Positions 36,210 to 49,546 of a stretch of DNA of 64,000 bases are shown here, piece by piece. Where the stretch lies: the NCBI GenBank assembly GCA_947000775.1, contig CAMQGK010000239.1, forward strand, positions 1-64,000. Direction: 5' to 3'. Both the position numbers and the translations under genes were made by a program. The notes below the pieces were generated by a model. That model saw only the letters and a list, made by a program, of their open reading frames with translations. It made no database searches and was not told where the DNA came from. Origin of the DNA: Pterois miles (lineage: Eukaryota; Chordata; Actinopteri; Perciformes; Scorpaenidae). Each line of letters starts with the position of its first letter. Position 1 is the first letter of the stretch.

Positions 36210-38890
36210 GTTCCTTTAGAGTGCAGCTTACTTATGTCGGCCACGTAAACACAGGCGTTTCCGTCCGTTCTGTCCGTCTTGTGGTCCGTCATCCATCTGA
36301 CCTGGTCGGGAATCAGCATTTCTTCATTGTTGTAAAGGAGCCGCTGAACTACAGCAACACTCAGTCTGAGTCTCTGCAAAAATACAAATAAATAATGGTG
36401 TTTTATATAACCTTCAACTGATTTACTACTGAAGGAGATTCATGCTAACCAACATCAGTATGAGACTGAACACAGGATCATGTTACATGGCTGAGTTTTT
36501 GTTATTTTGACTAATATAAACATGAGATCAGTCCAGTGTGTAAAGTGTGGAGCTGAAGGTGGTTCAGTGAGTTGAGTGGACTGCTGTGGTGCTGGAGCTT
36601 CCTCACATCAGACTGGTTGTGTGATGTTGCTTGCTTGGTGTGGTTCGGTTGTCGTCCACTCTCCGGGAAGAGTCCTGTCCTGAGATCAGTAACAAGTCAG
36701 GAATGTGGATCCTTCTCTTGGTCTGCTGTCAGTGTCTCCCATACTTCAGCTGCTATAATCAACTACGAAGACTAATTCATGTCGAAATAAATCTGCATTG
36801 ATCAGTGGTGTCACAGGTTATATGAGTCTGGAAAACATGTGTAGGCTTCATCTTTGACACTACTGGAGCTTGCTGCAGCTACATATTTACAGTGGTAACA
36901 ATCTTCTTATCTAACTGTTGGCTAGAAAATCAATATGCATATTTCCCAAAATGACAAAATGTTATTTTAATGTGCAGCTTACTTACCTAGTCCACGAAAA
37001 CACAGGCGTTTCCGTCCGTTCTGTCCGTCTTGTGGTCCGTCACCCATCTGACCTGGTTGGGAATCAGCATATCTTCATTGTTGTAAAGGTGTAAAGGAGC
37101 CGCTGAACTACAGCAACACTGAGTCTGAGTCTCTGTAAAAATACAAATAAATGATGGTGTTTTAAATAACCTTAAACTGATTTACTACTGAAGAAGATTC
37201 ATGTTAACCAACATCAGTATGAGACTGAACACAGGATCATGTTACATGGCTGAGTTTTTGTTGTTTTGACTAATATAAACATGAGATCAGTCCAGTGTGT
37301 AAAGTGTGGAGCTGAAGGCGGTTCAGTGTGTTGAGTGGACTGCTGTGGTGCTGGAGCTTCCTCACATCAGACTGGTTGTGTGATGCTGCTGGCTTGGTGT
37401 GGTTCGGTTGAAGTCCACTCTCCGGGAAGAGTCCTGTCCTGTGAGATCAGAAACAAGTCAGGAATGTGGATCCTTCTCTTAGTCTGCTGTCAGGGTCTCC
37501 CAGAGATTCAGCTATAATAATCAACTATAAAGACTAATTCATGTGGAATTAAATCTGCATTGATCAGTGGTGTCACAGGTTATATGAGTCTGGAAAACAT
37601 GTGTAGGCTTCATCTTTGACACTACTGAAACTGGCTGCAGCTACATATTTAAAGTGGTGACAATCTTCTTATCCAACTGTTGGCTAGAAAATCAATATGC
37701 ATATTTCCCAAAATGACAAAATGTTCCTTTAATGTGCAGCTTACTTACCTAGTCCACGAAAACACAGGCGTTTCCGTCCGTTCTGTCCGTCTTGTGGTCC
37801 GTCATCCATCTGACCTGGTCGGGAATCAGCATTTCTTCATTGTTGTAAAGGAGCCGCTGAACTACAGCAACACTCAGTCTGAGTCTCTGTAAAAATGCAA
37901 ATGAATAATGGTGTTTTATATAACCTTCAACTGATTTACTACTGAAGAAGATTCATGTTAACCAACATCAGTATGAGACTGAACACAGGATCATGTTACA
38001 TGGCTGAGTTTTTGTTGTTTTGACTAATATAAACATGAGATCAGTCCAGTGTGTAAAGTGTGGAGCTGAAGGCAGTTCAGTGTGTTGAGTGGACTGCTGT
38101 GGTGCTGGAGCTTCCTCACGTCAGACTGGTTGTGTGATGCTGCTGGCTTGGTGTGGTTCGGTTGTCGTCCACTCTCTGGGAAGAGTCCTGTCCTGTGAGA
38201 TCAGAAACAAGTCAAGAATGTGGATCCTTCTCTTGGTCTGCTGTCAGTGTCTCCCAGACTTCAATTAAAAAAAAATCAACTACAAAGACTAATTCATGTG
38301 GAATTAAATCTGCATTGATCAGTGGTGTCACAGGTTATACGAGTCTGGAAAACATGTGTAGGCTTCATCTTTGACACTACTGAAGCTGGCTGCAGCTACA
38401 TATTTACAGTGGTGACAATCTTCTTGTTTAACTGTTGGCTAAAAAATCAATATGCATATTTCCCAAAATGACAAAATGTTCCTTTAGAGTGCAGCTTACT
38501 TATGTCGGCCACGTAAACACAGGCGTTTCCTGCCGTTCTGTCCGTCTTGTGGTCCGTCATCCATCTGACCTGGTCGGGAATCAGCATTTCTTCATTGTTG
38601 TAAAGGAGCCGCTGAACTACAGCAACACTCAGTCTGAGTCTCTGTAAAAATGCAAATGAATAATGGTGTTTTATATAACCTTCAACTGATTTATGACTGA
38701 AGAAGATTGATGTTAACCAACATAAATATGAGACTGAACACAGGATCATGTTACATGGCTGAGTTTTTGTTATTTTGACGAATATAAACATGAGATCAGT
38801 CCAGTGTGTAAAGTGTGGAGCTGAAGGAGGTTCAGTGTGTTGAGTGGAGTGCTGTGATGCTGGAGCTTCCTCACATCAGACTGGTTGTGT
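36210..38890. repeat. Pentameric higher-order unit, copy 1
   Basis: Units 49-53 (class order B, C, A, D, D) are followed by units 54-58 with the same order, at a shift of 3,773-3,774 bp. Shared rare marks include GAAGGAGATTCATGCTAACC, CAGTGAGTTGAG, CAGTAACAAGTC, GGTTGGGAATC, TTTTAAATAACC, CTCACGTCAGAC and GGTTATACGAG. The close match runs from about 36,210 to 38,890. Units 52 and 53 differ from 57 and 58 in the coding-like half. Confidence 0.82.
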
Positions 38891-39596
38891 GATGCTGCTG
38901 GCTTGGTGTGGTTCAGTTGTCGTCCACTCTCCGGGAAGAGTCCTGTCCTGTGAGATCAGAAACAAGTCAGGAATGTGGATCCTTCTCTTGGTCTGCTGTC
39001 AGTGTCTCCCAGACTTCAGCTATAATAATCAACTACGAAGACTAATTCATGTGGAATTAAATCTGCATTGATCAGTGGTGTCACAGGTTATATGAGTCTG
39101 GAAAACACGTGTAGGCTTCATCTTTGACACTACTGAAGCTGGCTGCAGCTACATATTTAAAGTGGTGACAATCTTCTTATCCAACTGTTGGCTAGATAAT
39201 CAATATGCATATTTCCCAAAATGACAAAATGTTCCTTTAATGTGCAGCTTACTTACCTAGTCCACGAAAACACAGGCGTTTCCGTCCGTTCTGTCCGTCT
39301 TGTGGTCCGTCATCCATCTGACCTGGTCGGGAATCAGCATTTCTTCATTGTTGTAAAGGAGCCGCTGAACTACAGCAACACTCAGTCTGAGTCTCTGTAA
39401 AAATGCAAATGAATAATGGTGTTTTATATAACCTTCAACTGATTTACTACTGAGGAAGATTCATGTTAACCAACATCAGTATGAGACTGAACACAGGATC
39501 ATGTTACATGGCTGAGTTTTTGTTTTGTTGATTGATATAAACATGAGATCAGTCAAGTGTGTAAAGTGTGGAGCTGAAGGCGGTTCAGTGTGTTGA

Positions 39597-40349
39597 GTGG
39601 ACTGCTGTGGTGCTGGAGCTTCCTCACATCAGACTGGTTGTGTGATGCTGCTGGCTTGGTGTGGTTCGGTTGTCGTCCATTCTCCGGGAAGAGTCCTGTC
39701 CTTAGAGATCAGAAACAAGTCAGGAATGTGGATCCTTCTCTTGGTCTGCTGTCAGTGTCTCCCAGACTTCAGCTATAATAATCAACTACGAAGACTAATT
39801 CATGTCGAAATAAATCTGCATTGATCAGTGGTGTCACAGGTTATATGAGTCTGGAAAACACGTGTAGGCTTCATCTTTGACACTACTGAAGCTGGCTGCA
39901 GCTACATATTTACAGTGGTAACAATCTTCTTATCTAACTGTTGGCTAGAAAATCAATATGCATATTTCCCAAAATGACAAAATGTTCCTTTAGAGTGCAG
40001 CTTACTTATGTCGGCCACGTAAACACAGGCGTTTCCGTCCGTTCTGTCCGTCTTGTGGTCCGTCATCCATCTGACCTGGTCGGGAATCAGCATTTCTTCA
40101 TTGTTGTAAAGGAGCCGCTGAACTACAGCAACACTCAGTCTGAGTCTCTGCAAAAATACAAATAAATAATGGTGTTTTATATAACCTTCAACTGATTTAC
40201 TACTGAAGGAGATTCATGCTAACCAACATCAGTATGAGACTGAACACAGGATCATGTTACATGGCTGAGTTTTTGTTATTTTGACTAATATAAACATGAG
40301 ATCAGTCCAGTGTGTAAAGTGTGGAGCTGAAGGTGGTTCAGTGAGTTGA
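39597..40349. repeat. Monomer 53 with rare CCTTAGAGATC variant
   Basis: The usual CCTGTGAGATC reads CCTTAGAGATC near 39,700, and CCACTCTCC reads CCATTCTCC just upstream. The same pair of changes is found in only one other unit, 83 (from 62,182), 22,585 bp or 30 monomers away. Two linked private changes argue for a copying event between these sites. Confidence 0.85.
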
Positions 40350-42663
40350 GTGGACTGCTGTGGTGCTGGAGCTTCCTCACATCAGACTGGTTGTGTGATG
40401 TTGCTTGCTTGGTGTGGTTCGGTTGTCGTCCACTCTCCGGGAAGAGTCCTGTCCTGAGATCAGTAACAAGTCAGGAATGTGGATCCTTCTCTTGGTCTGC
40501 TGTCAGTGTCTCCCATACTTCAGCTGCTATAATCAACTACGAAGACTAATTCATGTCGAAATAAATCTGCATTGATCAGTGGTGTCACAGGTTATATGAG
40601 TCTGGAAAACATGTGTAGGCTTCATCTTTGACACTACTGGAGCTTGCTGCAGCTACATATTTACAGTGGTAACAATCTTCTTATCTAACTGTTGGCTAGA
40701 AAATCAATATGCATATTTCCCAAAATGACAAAATGTTCCTTTAATGTGCAGCTTACTTACCTAGTCCACGAAAACACAGGCGTTTCCGTCCGTTCTGTCC
40801 GTCTTGTGGTCCGTCACCCATCTGACCTGGTTGGGAATCAGCATATCTTCATTGTTGTAAAGGTGTAAAGGAGCCGCTGAACTACAGCAACACTGAGTCT
40901 GAGTCTCTGTAAAAATACAAATAAATGATGGTGTTTTAAATAACCTTAAACTGATTTACTACTGAAGAAGATTCATGTTAACCAACATCAGTATGAGACT
41001 GAACACAGGATCATGTTACATGGCTGAGTTTTTGTTGTTTTGACTAATATAAACATGAGATCAGTCCAGTGTGTAAAGTGTGGAGCTGAAGGCGGTTCAG
41101 TGTGTTGAGTGGACTGCTGTGGTGCTGGAGCTTCCTCACATCAGACTGGTTGTGTGATGCTGCTGGCTTGGTGTGGTTCGGTTGTAGTCCACTCTCCGGG
41201 AAGAGTCCTGTCCTGTGAGATCAGAAACAAGTCAGGAATGTGGATCCTTCTCTTAGTCTGCTGTCAGGGTCTCCCAGAGATTCAGCTATAATAATCAACT
41301 ATAAAGACTAATTCATGTGGAATTAAATCTGCATTGATCAGTGGTGTCACAGGTTATATGAGTCTGGAAAACATGTGTAGGCTTCATCTTTGACACTACT
41401 GAAACTGGCTGCAGCTACATATTTAAAGTGGTGACAATCTTCTTATCCAACTGTTGGCTAGAAAATCAATATGCATATTTCCCAAAATGACAAAATGTTC
41501 CTTTAATGTGCAGCTTACTTACCTAGTCCACGAAAACACAGGCGTTTCCGTCCGTTCTGTCCGTCTTGTGGTCCGTCATCCATCTGACCTGGTCGGGAAT
41601 CAGCATTTCTTCATTGTTGTAAAGGAGCCGCTGAACTACAGCAACACTCAGTCTGAGTCTCTGTAAAAATGCAAATGAATAATGGTGTTTTATATAACCT
41701 TCAACTGATTTACTACTGAAGAAGATTCATGTTAACCAACATCAGTATGAGACTGAACACAGGATCATGTTACATGGCTGAGTTTTTGTTGTTTTGACTA
41801 ATATAAACATGAGATCAGTCCAGTGTGTAAAGTGTGGAGCTGAAGGCAGTTCAGTGTGTTGAGTGGACTGCTGTGGTGCTGGAGCTTCCTCACGTCAGAC
41901 TGGTTGTGTGATGCTGCTGGCTTGGTGTGGTTCGGTTGTCGTCCACTCTCTGGGAAGAGTCCTGTCCTGTGAGATCAGAAACAAGTCAAGAATGTGGATC
42001 CTTCTCTTGGTCTGCTGTCAGTGTCTCCCAGACTTCAATTAAAAAAAATCAACTACAAAGACTAATTCATGTGGAATTAAATCTGCATTGATCAGTGGTG
42101 TCACAGGTTATACGAGTCTGGAAAACATGTGTAGGCTTCATCTTTGACACTACTGAAGCTGGCTGCAGCTACATATTTACAGTGGTGACAATCTTCTTGT
42201 TTAACTGTTGGCTAAAAAATCAATATGCATATTTCCCAAAATGACAAAATGTTCCTTTAGAGTGCAGCTTACTTATGTCGGCCACGTAAACACAGGCGTT
42301 TCCTGCCGTTCTGTCCGTCTTGTGGTCCGTCATCCATCTGACCTGGTCGGGAATCAGCATTTCTTCATTGTTGTAAAGGAGCCGCTGAACTACAGCAACA
42401 CTCAGTCTGAGTCTCTGTAAAAATGCAAATGAATAATGGTGTTTTATATAACCTTCAACTGATTTATGACTGAAGAAGATTGATGTTAACCAACATCAGT
42501 ATGAGACTGAACACAGGATCATGTTACATGGCTGAGTTTTTGTTATTTTGACGAATATAAACATGAGATCAGTCCAGTGTGTAAAGTGTGGAGCTGAAGG
42601 AGGTTCAGTGTGTTGAGTGGACTGCTGTGATGCTGGAGCTTCCTCACATCAGACTGGTTGTGT
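39984..42663. repeat. Pentameric higher-order unit, copy 2
   Basis: This is the tandem copy of the preceding block. The first monomer of a possible third copy follows at about 43,760-44,150, and a similar stretch recurs at 50,560-50,920. The one-base difference in shift across the block comes from the A-tract, nine A near 38,266 against eight near 42,040. Confidence 0.82.
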
Positions 42664-42749
42664 GATGCTGCTGGCTTGGTGTGGTTCGGTTCACGTCCAC
42701 TCTCCGGGAAGAGTCCTGTCCTGTGAGATCAGAAACAAGTCAGGAATGT

Positions 42750-44150
42750 GGATCCTTCCCTTGGTCTGCTGTCAGTGTCTCCCAGACTTCAGCTATAATA
42801 ATCAACTACGAAGACTAATTCAAGTCGAAATAAATCTGCATTGATCAGTGTTGTCACAGGTTATATGAGTCTGGAAAACATGTGTAGGCTTCATCTTTGA
42901 CACTACTGAAGCTGGCTGCAGCTACATATTTACAGTGGTAACAATCTTCTTATCCAACTGTTGGCTAGGAAATCAATATGCATATTTCCCAAAATGAAAA
43001 AATGTTCCTTTAATGTGCAGCTCACTTAGCTAGTCCACGAAAACACAGGCGTTTCCGTCCGGTCTGTCCGTCTTGTGGTCCGTCATCCATCTGACCTGGT
43101 CGGGAATCAGCATTTCTTCATTGTTGTAAAGGAGCCACTGAACTACAGCAACACTCAGTCTGAGTCTCTGTAAAAATGCAAATGAATAATGGTGTTTTAT
43201 ACAACCTTCAACTGATTTATGACTGAAGAAGATTCATGTTAACCAACATCAGTATGAGACTGAACACAGGATCATGTTACATGGCTGAGTTTTTGTTATT
43301 TTGACTAATATAAACATGAGATCAGTCAAGTGTGTAAAGTGTGGAGCTGAAGGCGGTTCAGTGTGTTGAGTGGACTGCTGTGGTGCTGGAGCTTCCTCAC
43401 ATCAGACTGGTTGTGTGATGCTGCTGGCTTGGTGTGGTTCGGTTGTCGTCCACTCTCCGGGAAGAGTCCTGTCCTGTGAGATCAGAAACAAGTCAGGAAT
43501 GTGGATCCTTCTCTTGGTCTGCTGTCAGTGTCTCCCAGACTTGAGCTATAATAATCAACTACAAAGACTAATTCATGTATAAATAAATCTGCATTGATCA
43601 GTGGTGTCACAGGTTATATGAGTCTGGAAAACATGTGTAGGCTTCATCTTTGACACTACTGAAGCTGGCTGCAGCTACATATTTACAGTGGTAACAATCT
43701 TCTTATCTAACTGTTGGCTAGAAAATCAATATGCATATTTCCCAAAATGACAAAATGTTCCTTTAGAGTGCAGCTTACTTATGTCGGCCACGTAAACACA
43801 GGCGTTTCCGTCCGTTCTGTCCGTCTTGTGGTCCGTCATCCATCTGACCTGGTCGGGAATCAGCATTTCTTCATTGTTGTAAAGGAGCCGCTGAACTACA
43901 GCAACACTCAGTCTGAGTCTCTGCAAAAATACAAATAAATAATGGTGTTTTATATAACCTTCAACTGATTTACTACTGAAGGAGATTCATGCTAACCAAC
44001 ATCAGTATGAGACTGAACACAGGATCATGTTACATGGCTGAGTTTTTGTTATTTTGACTAATATAAACATGAGATCAGTCCAGTGTGTAAAGTGTGGAGC
44101 TGAAGGTGGTTCAGTGAGTTGAGTGGACTGCTGTGGTGCTGGAGCTTCCT
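42750..44150. repeat. Duplicated block P, copy 1
   Basis: Units 57-59 match units 66-68 at a constant shift of 6,797 bp (nine monomers). Shared marks are CCTTCCCTTGG with AAGTCGAAATAAATC, GTCCGGTCTGTCC, and CAGTCAAGTGTG followed by ACTACAAAGACTAATTCAT. The left edge is set by GGTTCACGTCC here against GGTTCAGTTGTCGTCC in the other copy. Confidence 0.8.
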
Positions 44151-44419
44151 CACATCAGACTGGTTGTGTGATGTTGCTGGCTTGGTGTGGTTCGGTTGTC
44201 GTCCACTCTCCGGGAAGAGTCCTGCCCTGAGATCAGAAACAAGTCAGGAATGTGGATCCTTCTCTTGGTCTGCTGTCAGTGTCTCCCATACTTCAGCTGC
44301 TATAATCAACTACGAAGACTAATTCATGTCGAAATAAATCTGCATTGATCAGTGGTGTCACAGGTTATATGAGTCTGGAAAACATGTGTAGGCTTCATCT
44401 TTGACACTACTGGAGCTTG

Positions 44420-45786
44420 CTGCAGCTACATATTTACAGTGGTAACAATCTTCTTATCTAACTGTTGGCTAGAAAATCAATATGCATATTTCCCAAAATG
44501 ACAAAATGTTCCTTTAATGTGCAGCTTACTTACCTAGTCCACGAAAACACAGGCGTTTCCGTCCGTTCTGTCCGTCTTGTGGTCCGTCACCCATCTGACC
44601 TGGTCGGGAATCAGCATATCTTCATTGTTGTAAAGGTGTAAAGGAGCCGCTGAACTACAGCAACACTGAGTCTGAGTCTCTGTAAAAATACAAATAAATG
44701 ATGGTGTTTTATATAACCTTAAACTGATTTACTACTGAAGAAGATTCATGTTAACCAACATCAGCATGAGACTGAACACAGGATCATGTTACATGGCTGA
44801 GTTTTTGTTGTTTTGACTAATATAAACATGAGATCAGTCCAGTGTGTAAAGTGTGGAGCTGAAAGCGGTTCAGTGTGTTGAGTGGACTGCTGTGGTGCTG
44901 GAGCTTCCTCACATCAGACTGGTTGTGTGATGCTGCTGGCTTGGTGTGGTTCGGTTGTCATCCACTCTCCGGGAAGAGTCCTGTCCTGAGATCAGAAACA
45001 AGTCAGGAATGTGGATCCTTCTCTTGGTCTGCTGTCAGTGTCTCCCAGACTTCAATTAAAAAAAATCAACTACGAAGACTAATTCATGTGGAATTAAATC
45101 TGCATTGATCAGTGGTGTCACAGGTTATATGAGTCTGGAAAACATGTGTAGGCTTCATCTTTGACACTACTGAAGCTGGCTGCAGCTACATATTTGCAGT
45201 GGTAAAAATCTTGTTTAACTGTTGGCTAAAAAATCAATATGCATATTTCCCAAAATGACAAAATGTTCCTTTAATGTGCAGCTTACTTACCTAGTCCACG
45301 AAAACACAGGCGTTTCCGTCCGTTCTGTCCGTCTTGTGGTCCGTCACCCATCTGACCTTGTCGGGAATCAGCATTTCTTCATTGTTGTAAAGGAGACACT
45401 GAACTACAGCAACACTCAGTCCGAGTCTCTGCAAAAATACAAATAAATAATGGTGTTTTATATAACCTTCAACTGATTTACTACTTTAGAAGATTCATGT
45501 TAACCAACATAAATATCAGACTGAACACAGGATCATGTTACATGGCTGAGTTTTTGTTATTTTGACTAATATAAACATGAGATCAGTCCAGTGTGTAAAG
45601 TGTGGAGCTGAAGGCAGTTCAGTGTGTTGAGTGGACTGCTGTGGTGCTGGAGCTTCCTCACATCAGACTGGTTGTGTGATGCTGCTGGCTTGGTGTGGTT
45701 CGGTTGTCGTCCACTCTCCGGGAAGAGTCCTGTCCTGTGAGATCAGAAACAAGTCAGGAATGTGGATCCTTCTCTTGGTCTGCTGT
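44420..45786. repeat. Duplicated block Q, copy 1
   Basis: Units 60-61 match units 70-71 at a shift of 7,550-7,552 bp. Both carry GGAGACACTGAAC in place of GGAGCCACTGAAC and AATATCAGACTG in place of AATATGAGACTG. The match stops at the 53-bp deletion in unit 71. Confidence 0.78.
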
Positions 45787-48010
45787 CAGTGTCTCCCATA
45801 CTTCAGCTGCTATAATCAACTACGAAGACTAATTCATGTCGAAATAAATCTGCATTGATCAGTGGTGTCACAGGTTATATGAGTCTGGAAAACATGTGTA
45901 GGCTTCATCTTTGACACTACTGGAGCTTGCTGCAGCTACATATTTACAGTGGTAACAATCTTCTTATCTAACTGTTGGCTAGAAAATCAATATGCATATT
46001 TCCCAAAATGACAAAATGTTCCTTTAATGTGCAGCTTACTTACCTAGTCCACGAAAACACAGGCGTTTCCGTCCGTTCTGTCCGTCTTGTGGTCCGTCAC
46101 CCATCTGACCTGGTCGGGAATCAGCATATCTTCATTGTTGTAAAGGTGTAAAGGAGCCGCTGAACTACAGCAACACTGAGTCTGAGTCTCTGTAAAAATA
46201 CAAATAAATGATGGTGTTTTATATAACCTTAAACTGATTTACTACTGAAGAAGATTCATGTTAACCAACATCAGTATGAGACTGAACACAGGATCATGTT
46301 ACATGGCTGAGTTTTTGTTGTTTTGACTAATATAAACATGAGATCAGTCCAGTGTGTAAAGTGTGGAGCTGAAAGAAGTTCAGTGTGTTGAGTGGACTGC
46401 TGTGGTGCTGGAGCTTCCTCACATCAGACTGGTTGTGTGATGCTGCTGGCTTGGTGTGGTTCGGTTGTCATCCACTCTCCGGGAAGAGTCCAGTCCTGAG
46501 ATCAGAAACAAGTCAGGAATGTGGATCCTTCTCTTGGTCTGCTGTCAGTGTCTCCCAGACTTCAATTAAAAAAAATCAACTACGAAGACTAATTCCTGTG
46601 GAATTAAATCTGCATTGATCAGTGGTGTCACAGGTTATATGAGTCTGGAAAACATGTGTAGGCTTCATCTTTGACACTACTGAAGCTGGCTGCAGCTACA
46701 TATTTGCAGTGGTAAAAATCTTGTTTAACTGTTGGCTAAAAAATCAATATGCATATTTCCCAAAATGACAAAATGTTCCTTTAATGTGCAGCTTACTTAC
46801 CTAGTCCACGAAAACACAGGCGTTTCCGTCCGTTCTCTCCGTCTTGTGGTCCGTCACCCATCTGACCTGGTCGGGAATCAGCATTTCTTCATTGTTGTAA
46901 AGGAGCCACTGAACTACAGCAACACTCAGTCCGAGTCTCTGCAAAAATACAAATAAATAATGGTGTTTTATATAACCTTCAACTGATTTACTACTTTAGA
47001 AGATTCATGTTAACCAACATAAATATGAGACTGAACACAGGATCATGTTACATGGCTGAGTTTTTGTTATTTTGACTAATATAAACATGAGATCAGTCCA
47101 GTGTGTAAAGTGTGGAGCTGAAGGCAGTTCAGTGTGTTGAGTGGACTGCTGTGGTGCTGGAGCTTCCTCACATCAGACTGGTTGTGTGATGCTGCTGGCT
47201 TGGTGTGGTTCGGTTGTCGTCCACTCTCCGGGAAGAGTCCTGTCCTGAGATCAGAAACAAGTCAGGAATGTGGATCCTTCTCTTGGTCTGCTGTCAGTGT
47301 CTCCCATACTTCAGCTGCTATAATCAACTATGAAGACTAATTCATGTGGAATTAAATCTGCATTGATCAGTGGTGTCACAGGTTATATGAGTCTGGAAAA
47401 CATGTGTAGGCTTCATCTTTGACACTACTGAAACTGGCTGCAGCTACATATTTACAGTGGTGACAATCTTCTTGTTTAACTGTTGGCTAGAAAATCAATA
47501 TGCATATTTCCCAAAATGACAAAATGTTCCTTTAGAGTGCAGCTTACTTACCTAGTCCACGAAAACACAGGCGTTTCCGTCCGTTCTGTCCGTCTTGTGG
47601 TCCGTCATCCATCTGACCTGGTCGGGAATCAGCATTTTTCATTGTTGTAAAGGTGTAAAGGAGCCGCTGAACTACAGCAACACTCAGTCTGAGTCTCTGT
47701 AAAAATACAAATAAATAATGGTGTTTTATATAAACTTCAACTGATTTACTACTGAAGAAGATTCATGTCAACCAACATCAGTATGAGACTGAACACAGGA
47801 TCATGTTACATGGCTGAGTTTTTGTTATTTTGACTAATATAAACTTGAGATCAGTCCAGTGTGTAAAGTGTGGAGCTGAAGGCGGTTCAGTGTGTTGAGT
47901 GGACTGCTGTGGTGCTGGAGCTTCCTCACATCAGACTGGTTGTGTGATGCTGCTGGCTTGGTGTGGTTCGGTTGTCGTCCACTCTCCGGGAAGAGTCCTG
48001 TCCTGTGAGA
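45787..48010. repeat. Haplotype block H, copy 3
   Basis: Units 61-64 continue the 12,077-bp-shifted match to units 45-48, including TTCTCTCCGTC near 46,832 and CATGTCAACCAAC near 47,765. A private CCAGTCCTGAG in place of CCTGTCCTGAG occurs near 46,490. Unit 64 has GGTTGTCGTCC where unit 48 has GGTTCACGTCC. Confidence 0.8.
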
Positions 48011-49546
48011 TCAGAAACAAGTCAGGAATGTGGATCCTTCTCTTGGTCTGCTGTCAGGGTCTCCCAGAGATTCAGCTATAATAATCAACTATGAAGACTA
48101 ATTCATGTGGAATTAAATCTGCATTGATCAGTGGTGTCACAGGTTATATGAGTCTGGAAAACATGTGTAGGCTTCATCTTTGACACTACTGAAGCTGGCT
48201 GCAGCTACATATTTACAGTGGTGACAATCTTCTTATCCAAGTGTTGGCTAGAAAATCAATATGCATATTTCCCAAAATGACAAAATGTTCCTTTAATGTG
48301 CAGCTTACTTACGTCGGCCACGTAAACACAGGCGTTTCCTTCCGTTCTGTCCGTCTTGTGGTCCGTCATCCATCTGACCTGGTCGGGATTCAGCATTTCT
48401 TCATTGTTGTAAAGGAGCTGCTGAACTACAGCAACACTCAGTCTGAGTCTCTGTAAAAATACAAATAAATAATGGTGTTTTATATAAACTTCAACTGATT
48501 TACTACCGAAGAAGATTCATGTTAACCAACATCAGTATGAGACTGAACACAGGATCATGTTACATGGCTGAGTTTTTGTTATTTTGACTAATATAAACTT
48601 GAGATCAGTCCAGTGTGTAAAGTGTGGAGCTGAAGGCGGTTCAGTGTGTTGAGTGGACTGCTGTGGTGCTGGAGATTCCTCACATCAGACTGGTTGTGTG
48701 ATGCTGCTGGCTTGGTGTGGTTCGGTTCACGTCCACTCTCCGGGAAGAGTCCTGTCCTGTGAGATCAGAAACAAGTCAGGAATGTGGATCCTTCTCTTGG
48801 TCTGCTGTCAGTGTCTCCCAGACTTCAGCTACAATAATCAACTACGAAGACTAATTCATGTCGAAATAAATCTGCATTGATCAGTGGTGTCACAGGTTAT
48901 ATGAGTCTGGAAAACACGTGTAGGCTTCATCTTTGACACTACTGAAGCTGGCTGCAGCTACATATTTACAGTGGTAACAATCTTCTTATCTAACTGTTGG
49001 CTAGAAAATCAATATGCATATTTCCCAAAATGACAAAATGTTCCTTTAGAGTGCAGCTTACTTATGTCGGCCACGTAAACACAGGCGTTTCCTGCCGTTC
49101 TGTCCGTCTTGTGGTCCGTCATCCATCTGACCTGGTCGGGAATCAGCATTTCTTCATTGTTGTAAAGGTGTAAAGGAGCTTCTGAACTACAGCAACACTC
49201 AGTCTGAGTCTCTGCAAAAATACAAATAAATAATGGTGTTTTATATAACCTTCAACTGATTTATGACTGAAGAAGATTCATGTTAACCAACATCAGTATG
49301 AGACTGAACAACGGATCATGTTACATGGCTGAGTTGTTGTTAATTTGACTATTATAAACATGAGATCAGTTCAGTGTGTAAAGTGTGGAGCTGAAGGCGG
49401 TTGAGTGTGTTGAGTGGACTGCTGTGGTGCTGGAGCTTCCTCACATCAGACTGGTTGTGTGATGCTGCTGGCTTGGTGTGGTTCAGTTGTCGTCCACTCT
49501 CCGGGAAGAGTCCTGTCCTGTGAGATCAGAAACAAGTCAGGAATGT
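48011..49546. repeat. Satellite monomers 64-66, transition
   Basis: Only monomers are present. Unit 64 ends with TCCAAGTGTTGGCTAG and GGTCGGGATTCAGC, shared with units 31 and 72. Unit 65 has GGAGATTCC and the CTACAATAATC form shared with units 39 and 82. A private GAGTTGTTGTTAATTTG is near 49,332. Confidence 0.75.

Noticed and set aside
38447..38791. 114-codon frame on the minus strand
   Set aside because: It is longer here only because a few haplotype changes in this unit remove stops. The same strand in neighbouring monomers stops at about 66 codons or has no long frame.
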